Positions 7,721 to 17,823 of a DNA stretch of 64,000 nt are shown piece after piece; positions within the stretch are counted from its first letter, which is position 1; each line of letters starts with the position of its first letter. A program made the translations under genes and the position numbers. This DNA comes from Planctellipticum variicoloris (GTDB lineage Bacteria > Planctomycetota > Planctomycetia > Planctomycetales > Planctomycetaceae), in assembly GCF_030622045.1 (NCBI RefSeq), contig NZ_CP130886.1:5278001-5342000 (forward strand), read 5' to 3'. Below the pieces are notes generated by a model. It did no database searches. It was given only the letters and a program-made list of their open reading frames with translations, and had not been told where the DNA came from.

Positions 7721-8374
7721 TCAATGAGTCCAGCCCGGCGTCGCCCCCGGCCAGCGCACGCGCTCGGCGTCGCTCAAGACGCCCCGGAAGGTGAGCTCGA
7801 CGATAGCGCGGTATTGCTGGCAGAGCGGAACCGATCGGCCCGAAAAGTAGTTCGTAAACATCGTCCCGTAGAGCAGGTTTCCGACCGTGTCCACCAGATC
7901 GTCGACGGCAAGGTCGTTGCGGAACCGCCCTTCGGCGATCAGCTCCGCATACACCTCCCGCCACCGCGCCCTGCGGGCCTCGCGATAGACGAAAACCGTC
8001 GGACGCGGCCGGTCCCGAAACATGGCCCGCTCCTGAATCAGCAGCTCCACGTGCTCCGGGTGATGATCGAAAAACTCCAGAAACACCCAGATGGAGCGGG
8101 CAATTCTTTGGAGCGGGTCGGCGACGTCGGCGACAGACTCCTCAAGCTTGGCTTGCAGACTCTGCATCCCCTCGTCGACGCATGCCAGAAACAGCTCCCG
8201 CTTGCTGCGGAAGTACAGATAAAGCGTTCCCTTGGCGATCGACAGTTCCAGCGCGACGCGCTCCATTTCGCAGTTCGCGAACCCGAGCGTCGCGAACAGA
8301 CCGGTCGCCGCCGACACGATCTCCTGACGTCGTTTGGCTTTACGAGAATCTTCAGCAGGCGGGTCCGAGCTCAT
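7721..8374 (-). CDS. TetR-family repressor, probable regulator of the RND efflux operon
   Basis: 217 aa from the ATG at 8374. A TTG at 8404 is an alternative start. The N-terminal helix-turn-helix is typical (RQEIVSAATGLFATLGFANCEMERVALELSIAKGTLYLYFRSKRELF). The C-terminal ligand-binding half is helical and resembles the TetR_C group with a YGTMFTNYFSG segment. It is divergent from the RND operon at 8551-16606. A perfect 20-bp palindrome (8495-8514) lies between them, inside the predicted promoter of this gene. Autorepression and repression of the pump are therefore the simplest model. The inducer is unknown. Confidence 0.88.
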   Translation of the reverse strand: MSSDPPAEDSRKAKRRQEIVSAATGLFATLGFANCEMERVALELSIAKGTLYLYFRSKRELFLACVDEGMQSLQAKLEESVADVADPLQRIARSIWVFLEFFDHHPEHVELLIQERAMFRDRPRPTVFVYREARRARWREVYAELIAEGRFRNDLAVDDLVDTVGNLLYGTMFTNYFSGRSVPLCQQYRAIVELTFRGVLSDAERVRWPGATPGWTH

Positions 8375-8448
8375 CTGCGAGTTCCAGCCGACGCGAGTGG
8401 TCAATCATGAAGGATTACACAGGTTTCGCGATCCCGACGCGAGCGGCC

Positions 8449-8476
8449 TTGCAGATCGAATTCCGACCGGTACAAT
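8449..8476 (+). promoter_or_regulatory. Candidate promoter of the RND operon
   Basis: TTGCAG at 8449-8454 and TACAAT at 8471-8476, 16-bp spacer. The TetR palindrome lies 19 bp downstream of the -10, where a bound repressor would block initiation or elongation. Confidence 0.45.
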
Positions 8477-8491
8477 TCTCCGTTAAACACG

Positions 8492-8520
8492 ATTATGACT
8501 GACGAGTCAGTCATTGTCGA
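8492..8520 (-). promoter_or_regulatory. Candidate promoter of the tetR gene
   Basis: On the minus strand TCGACA (8520-8515) and CATAAT (8497-8492), 17-bp spacer. The spacer coincides with the palindromic operator. Confidence 0.5.
8495..8514. promoter_or_regulatory. Palindromic TetR-type operator
   Basis: ATGACTGACGAGTCAGTCAT: two perfect 9-bp half-sites around a 2-bp centre, in the 176-bp region between the tetR start and the adaptor start. The TGACTGAC/GTCAGTCA half-site is of the kind bound by AcrR/TtgR-like repressors. The position inside the tetR promoter supports autoregulation. Confidence 0.8.
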
Positions 8521-8550
8521 TTTCGATTTCGCTCGCATCAGGGAGAATCT

Positions 8551-9864
8551 ATGGCACGCGCCTGTCCTCATTCTCCGGCTGCAGGCTCGCTGGTCCGCTT
8601 CGCCTCGATCTTCGCCGCAGTTGCGCTCATTGCCGGGTGCCAGAAAAAGGCGCCCCCTCCCGCTCCGCCAAAACCTCCCGAAGTCATTGTTGCGCTTCCC
8701 GTTCGACAGACTGTCACGGATTTCGAAGAATACACGGGCCGACTCGCGCCGGTCAGAATCGTCGACCTCCGCGCACGAGTGAGCGGCTACCTGGATCAGG
8801 TCCAGTTCACCGATGGCGCCGACGTCGTCGAAGGCGCCCCCCTCTTTCGGATCGACGCTCGCCCCTTCTCCGCGGCCCTGGCGGAGGCGGAAGCAAACGT
8901 AGCCCAGTTGCAGGCCCGACTCGAGCGGAGTCGACGGCAGGAGGTGCGACTGACCGACCTGAACAAGCGGCAGATCACCACCGACGACGAACTGGACGGC
9001 GTCAAATACCTTCGCATGGAAACCGACGCCGAACTGAAGGCCGCCCAGGCCGCCGTCGAACTCGCCCGACTCAACCTGGAGTTCACCGAGATCAAGTCGC
9101 CCCTGACAGGCCGCATCAGCCGCCGTCTGGTCGACCCCGGCAACCTGGTTCAGGCCGACGTGACTCCCCTCGCGACCATCGTCGCCCTGGACCCCGTCTA
9201 CGCCTATTTCGACGTCGACGAACGGACGGTGCTGCAGGTCCGCCGCCTGATCGCCAAGGGAGAAGTAACTTCCGCGCGCGACAAAGCCATCGAGGTCAGT
9301 CTGGCGCTGGCCGACGACGACGAATTCTCGCTGACCGGCTCGGTCAACTTCGTCGACAACCAGGTCTCCGCAACCACCGGTACGCTGCGGTTGCGGGCGG
9401 AAGTCCAGAATCCCCGCAAACTCCTCGCTCCGGGAATGTTCGTCCGGGTCCGGGTGCCGATCGGCCTCCCGCACGAAGCCGTCCTCGTTCGCGAGGAAGC
9501 GCTCGGGTCCGACCAGGGCCAGCGATTCGTCTACGTTCTCAACGACAAGAACGAAGTCCAGTATCGCAGAATCAAGGCGGGAAGACTCTCCGCGGGACTG
9601 CGCGTCGTCGCCGAAGGGCTGACTTCCGACGAGCGCGTGATCGTCACCGGCCTCCAGCGCGTTCGTCCCGGCGTGACGGTCATCCCCAGGTTTGCCGACA
9701 AAGACGAAGCCGTCTCCGCGACGGCGGCAACGGACCCGCTCGAACAGGAGGTACTCGTCAGCCCTCCCATGACGACGCCCGAAAGCCGGGCCGGGCTTGC
9801 CCGATCCCTCGCGACGGAAGTTGGTCCGGCGATCAGCGCGACCCCCGCGGATGCCAAGAATTGA
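8551..9864 (+). CDS. RND efflux periplasmic adaptor (membrane fusion lipoprotein)
   Basis: 437 aa. The lipobox LIAGC puts the lipidated cysteine at residue 30. The order of domains is that of AcrA/MexA. A lipoyl half-motif and barrel (LRARVSGYLDQVQFTDGADVVEGAPLFRID, about 70-100) comes first. The coiled-coil hairpin (about 105-165) and the second lipoyl half (FTEIKSPLTGRISRRLVDPGNLVQ) follow, then beta-barrel and membrane-proximal domains to about 390. The C-terminal 45 residues are polar and probably disordered. It links the inner-membrane pump to an outer-membrane channel. It is the first gene of a three-gene operon, 32 bp before the first pump gene, with only one adaptor for two pumps and no TolC-like gene in the window. 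Confidence 0.92.
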   Translation: MARACPHSPAAGSLVRFASIFAAVALIAGCQKKAPPPAPPKPPEVIVALPVRQTVTDFEEYTGRLAPVRIVDLRARVSGYLDQVQFTDGADVVEGAPLFRIDARPFSAALAEAEANVAQLQARLERSRRQEVRLTDLNKRQITTDDELDGVKYLRMETDAELKAAQAAVELARLNLEFTEIKSPLTGRISRRLVDPGNLVQADVTPLATIVALDPVYAYFDVDERTVLQVRRLIAKGEVTSARDKAIEVSLALADDDEFSLTGSVNFVDNQVSATTGTLRLRAEVQNPRKLLAPGMFVRVRVPIGLPHEAVLVREEALGSDQGQRFVYVLNDKNEVQYRRIKAGRLSAGLRVVAEGLTSDERVIVTGLQRVRPGVTVIPRFADKDEAVSATAATDPLEQEVLVSPPMTTPESRAGLARSLATEVGPAISATPADAKN

Positions 9865-9896
9865 CCTCGCCATCCGTCGATTGAGAGCCTTCGACC

Positions 9897-12800
9897 ATGT
9901 TCTGCAGGTTCTTCATCGATCGACCGATTTTCGCATCGGTCCTTTCGATTCTGGTGACGCTGGCGGGGGGGATCGCGGCCTACAATCTGCCGATCGCCCA
10001 GTATCCGCCAGTCACCCCCTCGACAGTCCAGGTCGACTGCAACTATCCCGGCGCCAATGCCCGGGTCGTCTCCGAAACGATCGCCGCCCCCATCGAGCAG
10101 CAGGTCAACGGCGTCCAGGACATGCTCTACATGTCCTCTCAGAGCACGAGCGACGGGTCGTACACGCTGACGGTGACCTTCAAGCCCGGCGTCGACCTGA
10201 ATCTCGCACAGGTTCTCGTGCAGAATCGCGTCAGTCTGGCGATGCCCCAGCTTCCGGACGTCGTCCGGGCCACGGGAGTCGTGACCCGGAAGCGATCGCC
10301 CGACATCCTGCTCGTCGCCAGCTTGAACTCTCCCAACGGCCGCTACGACCAGCTCTATCTCAGCAACTACGCGCTGATGCACGTGCGCGACGAGCTCTCC
10401 CGACTGCCCGGGATCAGCGACGTGCTGCTGTTCGGACAGCGCGACTACAGCATGCGGATCTGGATCGATCCGGAGCGGCTTTCCGTTCGGAATCTGACCG
10501 TCAGCGACGTCATCAACGCCCTCCGCGAACAGAATCTCCAGGTCGCGGCAGGCTACATCGGCCAGCAGCCGTCGAGCGGAGCGCCGGACCGGCAGTTGCC
10601 GATCTCGGTCATCGGCCGCCTGACCGGCGAAGAAGACTTCGAACAGGTGATCGTCCGCGCGGAACGCGGCGGCGGAATGGTCCGGATCAAAGACGTCGCC
10701 CGGGTCGAGCTCGGCGCCCGCAGCCAGGACATCAACAATCGCTTCGACCAGAAGCCGACGATCGGCCTGGCGATCTTCCAGCTCCCGGACGCCAACGCCC
10801 TCGCCACCGCCGATCTCATTCGAGCCAAAATGGACGAACTGGCCCGGGACTTCCCCGACGGGGTCGCCTTCGAAATCGGCTACGACACCACGCCATTCAT
10901 TCGCGAGTCGATTCAGGAAGTCTTCAACGCCCTCCGCGACGCCGTGCTGCTGGTCGCGCTGGTGGTCCTGGTGTTTCTGCAGGGGTGGCGACCGGCGATC
11001 ATTCCCCTGATCGCCGTCCCGGTCGCGATCATCGGGACCTTCGCCGCCATGGCGGCCGTCGGCTTCAGCCTGAATAACCTGACGCTGTTCGGGCTGGTGC
11101 TGGCGATCGGGATCGTCGTCGACGACGCCATTGTCGTGGTCGAAGCCGTGGAGCATCACATCGAACGGGGCCTCGCCCCCCGCGACGCCGCCATTCGCGC
11201 AATGGATGAAGTCGCCAGTCCCGTCATCGCCGTGGGACTCGTGCTCAGCGCCGTTTTCATCCCGTGCGCCTTTATCTCGGGCATCGTCGGACAGTTCTTC
11301 CGGCAATTCGCACTCACCATCGCCATTTCGACAATCCTGTCGATGATCAATTCGCTCACCCTGAGCCCCGCACTCGCAGCCCTGCTGCTCCGACCGCGAA
11401 CGGCAAAGCGGGATCTGCTGACGCGGTTGATGGACCTGCTGCTCGGCTGGTTCTTCCGGCTGTTCAACTGGTCCTTCCGGACCGGCACCCGGGGCTACGT
11501 CGGCCTCGTCGGCCGACTGCTGCGAGTCCCCGCGCTCGTCCTCGTCGCTTACGGCGGACTGCTCGGGCTGACGTGGTGGGGATTCGGCCAGCTTCCCACC
11601 GGATTCATTCCCCCGCAGGACAAGGGCTACCTGCTCGCCAGCGTGCAGTTGCCGGATGCCGCTTCCGCCCGGCGAACGCGCGACGTCATCGCGCGCATCG
11701 AGAAAATCGCCCTCGAAACCCCGGGCGTGAAATACGTCAACTCCGTCGCCGGAAACTCGTTCATGCTGAGCGCCTACGGCTCAAATTTCGGCTCCATGTT
11801 CGTCATTCTCGACAGCTTCCACCACCGGCGTTCGCCCGAACTCTCGTCCGACAAGATCCTCGCCAAACTGCGCGCACGCTACGCCGCCGAGTTTCCGGAA
11901 GCGCTCGTCAACATCTTTCCCCCGCCGGCCGTCAGCGGCCTCGGGCGGGCGGGCGGCTTCCGGCTGATGATCGAAGATCGCGGCGAAGGAAACCTGCAGG
12001 AACTCGAACAGCAGACGAACAATATCATTCAACGCGGCAACGAATCGGTCGCCGGCGTCACCGGGCTCTTCACCGTCTACAAAGCCAACTCCCCCCAGTA
12101 CTACGCCGATATCGACCGGACGGCCTGCCTGCAGCACGGCGTCGAGCTGGCCGACGTCTTCGGAACGCTGCAGGGCAGCCTCGGCTCCCGCTACGTCAAC
12201 GACTTCAACCGGTTCGGCCGAACCTGGCAGGTCGTCGTGCAGGCCGACTCGCAGTTCCGCAACGAGGCTTCCGATCTGGCGCGTCTCAAAGTCCGCAATC
12301 GCGATGGAGAGATGATCCCGCTGGGAACGGTCTGCACGGTCCGCGAATCGAGCAGCCCCCTCGTCGTGACGCGGTACAACATGTACCCCGCGGCGGCCGT
12401 CAACGGCAACACCGCGCCCGGAGTCAGCACGGGGCAGGGACTGGCCCTGATGGAGGAGCTCTGCCTGAGCGAACTGCCGCAGCACATGGCCTTCGAATGG
12501 ACCGAACTGGCCTATCTGGAACGCACCGCCGGCAGCACCGGCATGCTGGTGTTCGCGTTCTCGGTAGTGTTCGTCTTTCTCGTCCTCGCCGCCCTGTATG
12601 AAAGCTGGGCGCTGCCGCTTGCGGTGATTCTCGTCGTCCCGATGTGCGTCCTCAGCTCGCTGGCGGGCGTGGCGTGGGCCAAGATGGATATCAACGTCTT
12701 CACGCAGATCGGCTTCGTCGTGCTGATCGGCCTGGCCTGCAAAAATGCGATTCTGATCGTCGAGTTCGCCCGCGCGCGACGGCACGAAGGCGTCCCGATC

Positions 12801-13250
12801 CGCGACGCCACCCTCCACGCCTGCGAACTCCGCCTGCGACCGATCATGATGACGTCGTTCGCCTTCATCCTCGGCGTCGTACCGCTGGTCGTCGCGCACG
12901 GCGCCGGCGCCGAAATGCGGCGGGCGCTCGGAACCGCCGTCTTCAGCGGGATGCTCGGCGTCACCTTGTTCGGGCTGGCCCTGACTCCCGTCTTCTTCTT
13001 CGTCATCGACTCGATCGCCGAATGGTCCTTCTTCAACAGCCCCGGCGTTCGCGCCGGCGGCGCAATCCTCCTGGACTGGTTGAGACTCGGTCCGGTCCGG
13101 CGCCTGTCGGCGCAACTGGGCCGACTGGCCTGGAAAGCGGCCGGGGTGCTCGACCGTCGACGCACGCCCGCTCCCCGAACGCCCGATCGACAGTCCGATT
13201 CCGCAGCCGATGAAGATGCTGGCTCCGAGCAGCTTCTGAAGCAGAGATAA
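9897..13250 (+). CDS. RND multidrug efflux pump, HAE-1 family (first pump)
   Basis: 1117 aa inner-membrane proton antiporter of the AcrB/MexB type. The N-terminus [19 protein letters not shown] is diagnostic. The proton-relay residues are present: D409-D410 in [12 protein letters not shown] (TM4) and K949 in GLACKNAIL (TM10). The porter-domain signatures [20 protein letters not shown] and [12 protein letters not shown] are intact. The C-terminal 70 residues beyond TM12 are long and arginine-rich. The gene sits 32 bp after the adaptor and 41 bp before a second pump. The two may form alternative or mixed trimers, as MdtB/MdtC do. Substrates cannot be deduced. Confidence 0.93.
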   Translation: MFCRFFIDRPIFASVLSILVTLAGGIAAYNLPIAQYPPVTPSTVQVDCNYPGANARVVSETIAAPIEQQVNGVQDMLYMSSQSTSDGSYTLTVTFKPGVDLNLAQVLVQNRVSLAMPQLPDVVRATGVVTRKRSPDILLVASLNSPNGRYDQLYLSNYALMHVRDELSRLPGISDVLLFGQRDYSMRIWIDPERLSVRNLTVSDVINALREQNLQVAAGYIGQQPSSGAPDRQLPISVIGRLTGEEDFEQVIVRAERGGGMVRIKDVARVELGARSQDINNRFDQKPTIGLAIFQLPDANALATADLIRAKMDELARDFPDGVAFEIGYDTTPFIRESIQEVFNALRDAVLLVALVVLVFLQGWRPAIIPLIAVPVAIIGTFAAMAAVGFSLNNLTLFGLVLAIGIVVDDAIVVVEAVEHHIERGLAPRDAAIRAMDEVASPVIAVGLVLSAVFIPCAFISGIVGQFFRQFALTIAISTILSMINSLTLSPALAALLLRPRTAKRDLLTRLMDLLLGWFFRLFNWSFRTGTRGYVGLVGRLLRVPALVLVAYGGLLGLTWWGFGQLPTGFIPPQDKGYLLASVQLPDAASARRTRDVIARIEKIALETPGVKYVNSVAGNSFMLSAYGSNFGSMFVILDSFHHRRSPELSSDKILAKLRARYAAEFPEALVNIFPPPAVSGLGRAGGFRLMIEDRGEGNLQELEQQTNNIIQRGNESVAGVTGLFTVYKANSPQYYADIDRTACLQHGVELADVFGTLQGSLGSRYVNDFNRFGRTWQVVVQADSQFRNEASDLARLKVRNRDGEMIPLGTVCTVRESSSPLVVTRYNMYPAAAVNGNTAPGVSTGQGLALMEELCLSELPQHMAFEWTELAYLERTAGSTGMLVFAFSVVFVFLVLAALYESWALPLAVILVVPMCVLSSLAGVAWAKMDINVFTQIGFVVLIGLACKNAILIVEFARARRHEGVPIRDATLHACELRLRPIMMTSFAFILGVVPLVVAHGAGAEMRRALGTAVFSGMLGVTLFGLALTPVFFFVIDSIAEWSFFNSPGVRAGGAILLDWLRLGPVRRLSAQLGRLAWKAAGVLDRRRTPAPRTPDRQSDSAADEDAGSEQLLKQR

Positions 13251-13291
13251 GCTCCCCCGACGGACGGGGAAAGAGAGATTGAGGCGACAGC

Positions 13292-16200
13292 ATGTTCTCG
13301 CAGTTCTTCATCGACCGGCCGATCTTCGCGTCCGTGCTCTCCATCGTCATCACTCTCGCAGGCGGCATTGCCGTCTTCTCGCTGCCGGTCACGCAGTACC
13401 CGGAAATCACTCCGCCGACCGTGGAAGTCTCCGCATTCTATCCGGGAGCCAACGCCAGCGTCGTCAGCGATACCGTCGCCGCCCCCATCGAGCAGCAGGT
13501 CAACGGCGTCGAGGGGATGCTCTACATGTCCTCGCAGTGCACCAACGACGGCGCCTACTCGCTGACGGTGACCTTTCGCCAGGGAACCGATCTCAATCTG
13601 GCGCAGGTGCTCGTGCAGAACCGGGTCGCGCTCGCGCAGCCGGTGCTGCCGACTCTCGTCACGCGCCGCGGCGTCACCGTCAAGAAAAAATCCCCCAGCG
13701 TGCTGATGATCGTCAATCTGTATTCCCCCGAGGGCAACCGCGACAACCTGTATCTCAGCAACTACGCGACCATCCAGCTTCGCGACGAACTCTCCCGCCT
13801 CCCCGGAGTCGGCGATATCACATTCCTGGGACAGCGCGACTACAGCATGCGCGTCTGGCTCGACCCCGACAAACTGTCGAGTCTCGACCTCAGCGCCAAC
13901 GACGTCGTTCACGCCATCGAACAGCAGAACGTGCAGGTGGCGGCCGGCCAGATCGGCCAGCCGCCCGCCCCGTCCGACCAGGCGTTTCAATTCACGATGA
14001 CCACGCTCGGCCGGCTCACCGACGCCACGCAGTTCGCGGACATGATCCTCCACTCCGATCCCGACGGTCGCATCATCCGGCTCAAGGACGTCGCCCGCAT
14101 CGAACTCGGGGCCCTCGGCTACGACCAGATGTGCACGCTCGACGGTCAGGCCTCGGTGGCCCTCTCCGTCTTTCAATTGCCCGGCTCCAACGCCCTCGAC
14201 ACCGCCGCCAGCGTGCGGAAGAAAATGGCCGAACTGCACACGCGCTTTCCCGACGGCGTCGACTACTCCATCGTCTACGACACCACTCCTTTCATTCAGG
14301 AGTCGGTCAACGAAGTCTTCTATTCGCTGCGCGACGCCGTCGTCCTCGTCGCCCTGGTCGTGCTGGTCTTCCTGCAGGGATGGCGGGCGGCGGTGATTCC
14401 GCTGATCGCCGTCCCGGTCGCCATTGTCGGCACCTTCGCCGCGATGGCCGCCTTCGGCTTCAGCCTGAACTCGCTCACCCTCTTCGGCCTGGTCCTGGCC
14501 ATCGGCATCGTCGTCGACGATGCCATCGTTGTCGTTGAGGCGATCGAACATCACATCGAACACGGCATGTCGCCCCGCGACGCCGCGATTCGCGCCATGC
14601 AGGAGGTTTCCGGCCCCGTCGTCGCCGTGGCGCTGGTCCTGAGCGCCGTCTTCATTCCGTGCGTCTTCATTACCGGGATCGTCGGGCAGTTCTTCCAGCA
14701 GTTTGCTCTGACCATCGCCATTTCGACCGTCATCTCCGCGTTCAACTCCCTCACGCTCAGCCCCGCGCTCGCCGTCCTGCTCCTCAAGCCGCGAGTCGCC
14801 GGACACCACGAACCCCTGCCGCGGCTCGCGTTCCCGATCGCCGGCGCCGCTCTGGGCTATTTCTTCGGCGGACCGCTGCTGGAGCCGTGGCTCGCGCAAC
14901 TGCCGGGATGGCCGGCGGCAGCGCTGGCGCCGTGGGTTGCGGCGGCGATCGCCCTGCTCGCCGCGCTGCTCCTCTCCCGACTGCTGAATCGACTGCTCGC
15001 CTGGTTCTTCTCGGTCTTCAACGCCGCCTTCAACGTGTCGACGGGAGTCTACGTCGGCACGATCGGCGCCCTGCTGCGGACGAATCTGATCGTGCTGGGA
15101 CTCTACGGCGGCATGCTCTACGCCACCTGGCACGTCTTCGACGTGACGCCGACCGGCTTCATTCCCGCGCAGGACAAAGGCTATCTCCTCGTCAACGTCC
15201 AGCTTCCGGACTCCGCGTCGCTGAATCGGACGATCGCCACCATGAGCGACATCGACCGACTCGTCCGCAAGATTTCCGGCGTCAACCATGCCGTCGGAAT
15301 CGCCGGCCAGTCGCTCCTGCTCGGCGCCAACGCGCCGAACTTCGGATCCTTCTATCTGATGCTGGACGATTTCCATCATCGCGCCCACGACGGGCTGACC
15401 GCCGACGTGATCGCCGTCAGTGTCAAGGAACTTCTCGACGAACAGATTCCCGACGCACTCGTCCATGTCCTCGGCGCCCCCCCCGTCGACGGACTCGGAA
15501 CCGCCGGCGGCTTCAAACTCGTCGTCGAGGACCGGGGCGACAACGGCTCGGCCGCGCTGCAGCAGTCCAGTCACGCGATTGTGGACGAGGGGATGCAGAC
15601 GCCCGAGCTCACGGCCCTGTTCACCAGCTTTCGCGCCGATACCCCGTGGCTGTTCCTCGATATTGACCGCTACGCGGCCAAAGCGATGGGAGTGTCGATC
15701 TCCGAACTGTTCAACACGCTTCAAGTCCACTTCGGATCGCTGTACGTCAACGACTTCAACCGCTTCGGCCGCACCTGGCAGGTCAACGTACAGGGCGACG
15801 CGGCCTATCGCATGCAGATCGAGGACCTCAAGCGACTCAAAGTCCGCAACGACGAGGGACATATGGTCCCGCTGGCCTCAGTGGCCACGCCGCACGAAAC
15901 CAGCGGACCGGTGATGGTCGTCCGATACAATCTCTACCCCTCGGCGATGATCAACTTGAACGCGGCCCCCGGCTACAGCTCCGGGCAGGCTATCGATCGA
16001 ATGCAGGCTCTGGCCAACGAAAACCTGCTCCCCTCCATGCGGGCGGAATGGACGGAACTGGCCTTTCTGCAGCTCGAAGCGGGAAACTCCGCGATGTACG
16101 CCTTCGTCCTGGCCGTCGTGCTCGTGTTTCTGGTCCTGGCCGCCCAGTACGAAAGCTGGGCGCTCCCGCTGGCGGTGATTCTGGTCGTGCCCATGTGCCT

Positions 16201-16606
16201 CCTCTGCTCAGTCGCCGGCGTGCTGTGGGCCCATCTGGACGTCAACATCTTCACGCAGATCGGTTTCGTCGTCCTCGTCGGACTCGCCTGCAAGAACGCG
16301 ATCCTGATCGTCGAGTTCGCCCGAGCCCGGCACGACGCCGGAGAGTCCCGCCGAGCCGCCACCCTCGATGCCTGCCGTCTGCGACTCCGTCCCATCATCA
16401 TGACCTCCTTCGCGTTCATTCTGGGCGTCGTGCCGCTGATGATCGGGCAGGGGGCCGGCGCTGAAATGCGGCGGACGCTGGGGACCGCGGTCTTCTGGGG
16501 CATGCTGGGAGTCACCCTCTTCGGCATCTTTCTGACGCCCGTCTTTTACTACGTCATCCAGTCGGTCACCGACTGGCGCTCGTCCCGCCGGACAACGCAG
16601 AGCTGA
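13292..16606 (+). CDS. RND multidrug efflux pump, HAE-1 family (second pump, with membrane insertion)
   Basis: 1104 aa. Closely similar in layout to the preceding pump, with D409-D410 in TM4 and K1001 in TM10, so proton coupling should be functional. The distance between these residues is 52 longer than in the first pump. The extra length is an insertion at about residues 513-563, between TM6 and TM7, that holds two hydrophobic stretches ([17 protein letters not shown] and about 20 residues rich in Ala/Leu after it). These could form an additional membrane hairpin. Third gene of the efflux operon. The tail is shorter than that of the first pump. Confidence 0.93.
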   Translation: MFSQFFIDRPIFASVLSIVITLAGGIAVFSLPVTQYPEITPPTVEVSAFYPGANASVVSDTVAAPIEQQVNGVEGMLYMSSQCTNDGAYSLTVTFRQGTDLNLAQVLVQNRVALAQPVLPTLVTRRGVTVKKKSPSVLMIVNLYSPEGNRDNLYLSNYATIQLRDELSRLPGVGDITFLGQRDYSMRVWLDPDKLSSLDLSANDVVHAIEQQNVQVAAGQIGQPPAPSDQAFQFTMTTLGRLTDATQFADMILHSDPDGRIIRLKDVARIELGALGYDQMCTLDGQASVALSVFQLPGSNALDTAASVRKKMAELHTRFPDGVDYSIVYDTTPFIQESVNEVFYSLRDAVVLVALVVLVFLQGWRAAVIPLIAVPVAIVGTFAAMAAFGFSLNSLTLFGLVLAIGIVVDDAIVVVEAIEHHIEHGMSPRDAAIRAMQEVSGPVVAVALVLSAVFIPCVFITGIVGQFFQQFALTIAISTVISAFNSLTLSPALAVLLLKPRVAGHHEPLPRLAFPIAGAALGYFFGGPLLEPWLAQLPGWPAAALAPWVAAAIALLAALLLSRLLNRLLAWFFSVFNAAFNVSTGVYVGTIGALLRTNLIVLGLYGGMLYATWHVFDVTPTGFIPAQDKGYLLVNVQLPDSASLNRTIATMSDIDRLVRKISGVNHAVGIAGQSLLLGANAPNFGSFYLMLDDFHHRAHDGLTADVIAVSVKELLDEQIPDALVHVLGAPPVDGLGTAGGFKLVVEDRGDNGSAALQQSSHAIVDEGMQTPELTALFTSFRADTPWLFLDIDRYAAKAMGVSISELFNTLQVHFGSLYVNDFNRFGRTWQVNVQGDAAYRMQIEDLKRLKVRNDEGHMVPLASVATPHETSGPVMVVRYNLYPSAMINLNAAPGYSSGQAIDRMQALANENLLPSMRAEWTELAFLQLEAGNSAMYAFVLAVVLVFLVLAAQYESWALPLAVILVVPMCLLCSVAGVLWAHLDVNIFTQIGFVVLVGLACKNAILIVEFARARHDAGESRRAATLDACRLRLRPIIMTSFAFILGVVPLMIGQGAGAEMRRTLGTAVFWGMLGVTLFGIFLTPVFYYVIQSVTDWRSSRRTTQS

Positions 16607-16970
16607 ACGGCGCAGCCCGCAAGCACTCGCCGGCGTCACCGGTGCCGCGCTGTGCGGAAATTGCCGTTCCTCTGCGAACGCCCCGTCGCAGCAGGCCCGC
16701 CGCCCGGACTTCCCGTCGGTCAGGCAGATCGCATTCGGAGGCTCGACGCTGATCGAGCGGGGGCGGACGACCGTCACATCCGGTCCGGCGGCGATCGGGC
16801 AGGGAGCCCGCCATTCGTCACTCATCTCCCGCATTCTGCCCAGAACACGGTCGCCTCCTCCCCGGCCGAAAACTGCCCTCGCCCCGTTCCACGGTTTTCG
16901 TTATGAGTCCCCCGCTCACGGGAGCCCCCCGTCGCGTCCCGGTACGCACTCGCCAGGAACACTCGCCAGC
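16607..16970. other. Intergenic region, nothing recognised
   Basis: 364 bp between the second pump and the Mla-type permease. GC-rich, with no supported ORF, no clear terminator and no recognisable promoter. The permease promoter is presumably here. Confidence 0.5.
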
Positions 16971-17810
16971 ATGGCCTCGGTCACGTCCAATCCGCCGCCC
17001 CTGACCTTCATCCACCACGTGGGTGCGGCGACGTTGTCCCTGGTCGAAGCCCTCGGCGATCTGGTGCTGTTCTTCCTGCAGATGCTCCGCTGGCTCTGCG
17101 TCCGCCTCCCCCGCGGCTCGGTCCTCTGGCCGACCCTCTACGAAATCGGCGTCCTCAGCGTCCCGGTGATCCTGGTGACCGGGCTCTTCATCGGCATGGT
17201 CCTCGCCGTGCAGTCCTACGACACGCTCCGGATCATGCACTTCGAAAGCCGTCTCGGAGCCGTCGTGAACGTCACGCTGGTCAAAGAACTCGGCCCGGTC
17301 CTCGCCGCCACGATGCTCGCCGGCCGCGTCGGCAGCGCGATCGCCGCCGAGATCGGCACGATGAAAGTCACCGAACAGATCGACGCCCTCCGCGCCCTCG
17401 GCGCCGACCCGATCGCCTACCTCGTCGTCCCGCGATTCCTGGCCTGCGTCTGCCTGATCCCCGCCCTGACAGTCGTCGCCGACGCCATCGGCATCTTCGG
17501 CGGCTGGATGGTCAGCGTCCCGCTCCTCGGCATCAGCAATCACTTCTTCTGGCATTACTCGGACGGCTTCATCACCGCCTTCGACTTCGTCACCGGCGTC
17601 CTGAAAAGCATTCTGTTCGGCGGCTGCATCGCCATCATTTCCTGCCACCGCGGCTTCCACTGCACCAACGGCGCCGAAGGGGTCGGCCGAGCCGCGACCC
17701 AGGCCTTCGTCTATTCGTTCATCGCCATCCTCGTCGTCGACTTCTTCGCCGGCATGATCCTGATCCGGATGTACTGGTGGCTCTTCCCCGCTCCCGTGTC
17801 GCTGCTGTAG
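16971..17810 (+). CDS. mlaE: MlaE-like ABC transporter permease (phospholipid/MCE transport)
   Basis: 279 aa, five to six membrane segments. Family signatures include [38 protein letters not shown]-type cytoplasmic coupling helix (about 105-145) and [16 protein letters not shown]. It is the permease of a Mla/Mce-type lipid importer or exporter that moves phospholipids between membranes in diderm bacteria. The start gives the standard hydrophilic N-terminus before the first amphipathic helix ([17 protein letters not shown]). The ATPase gene begins 13 bp after its stop and the MCE-domain gene follows, forming a three-gene operon without MlaB or MlaC. Confidence 0.9.
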   Translation: MASVTSNPPPLTFIHHVGAATLSLVEALGDLVLFFLQMLRWLCVRLPRGSVLWPTLYEIGVLSVPVILVTGLFIGMVLAVQSYDTLRIMHFESRLGAVVNVTLVKELGPVLAATMLAGRVGSAIAAEIGTMKVTEQIDALRALGADPIAYLVVPRFLACVCLIPALTVVADAIGIFGGWMVSVPLLGISNHFFWHYSDGFITAFDFVTGVLKSILFGGCIAIISCHRGFHCTNGAEGVGRAATQAFVYSFIAILVVDFFAGMILIRMYWWLFPAPVSLL

Positions 17811-17823
17811 GAGGGGCCTGAGC

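Noticed and set aside
12512-15862. Very long minus-strand open frame opposite the two RND pump genes
   Set aside because: Composition is that of antisense GC-rich coding DNA. It has no domain and is fully explained by the two pumps on the plus strand.
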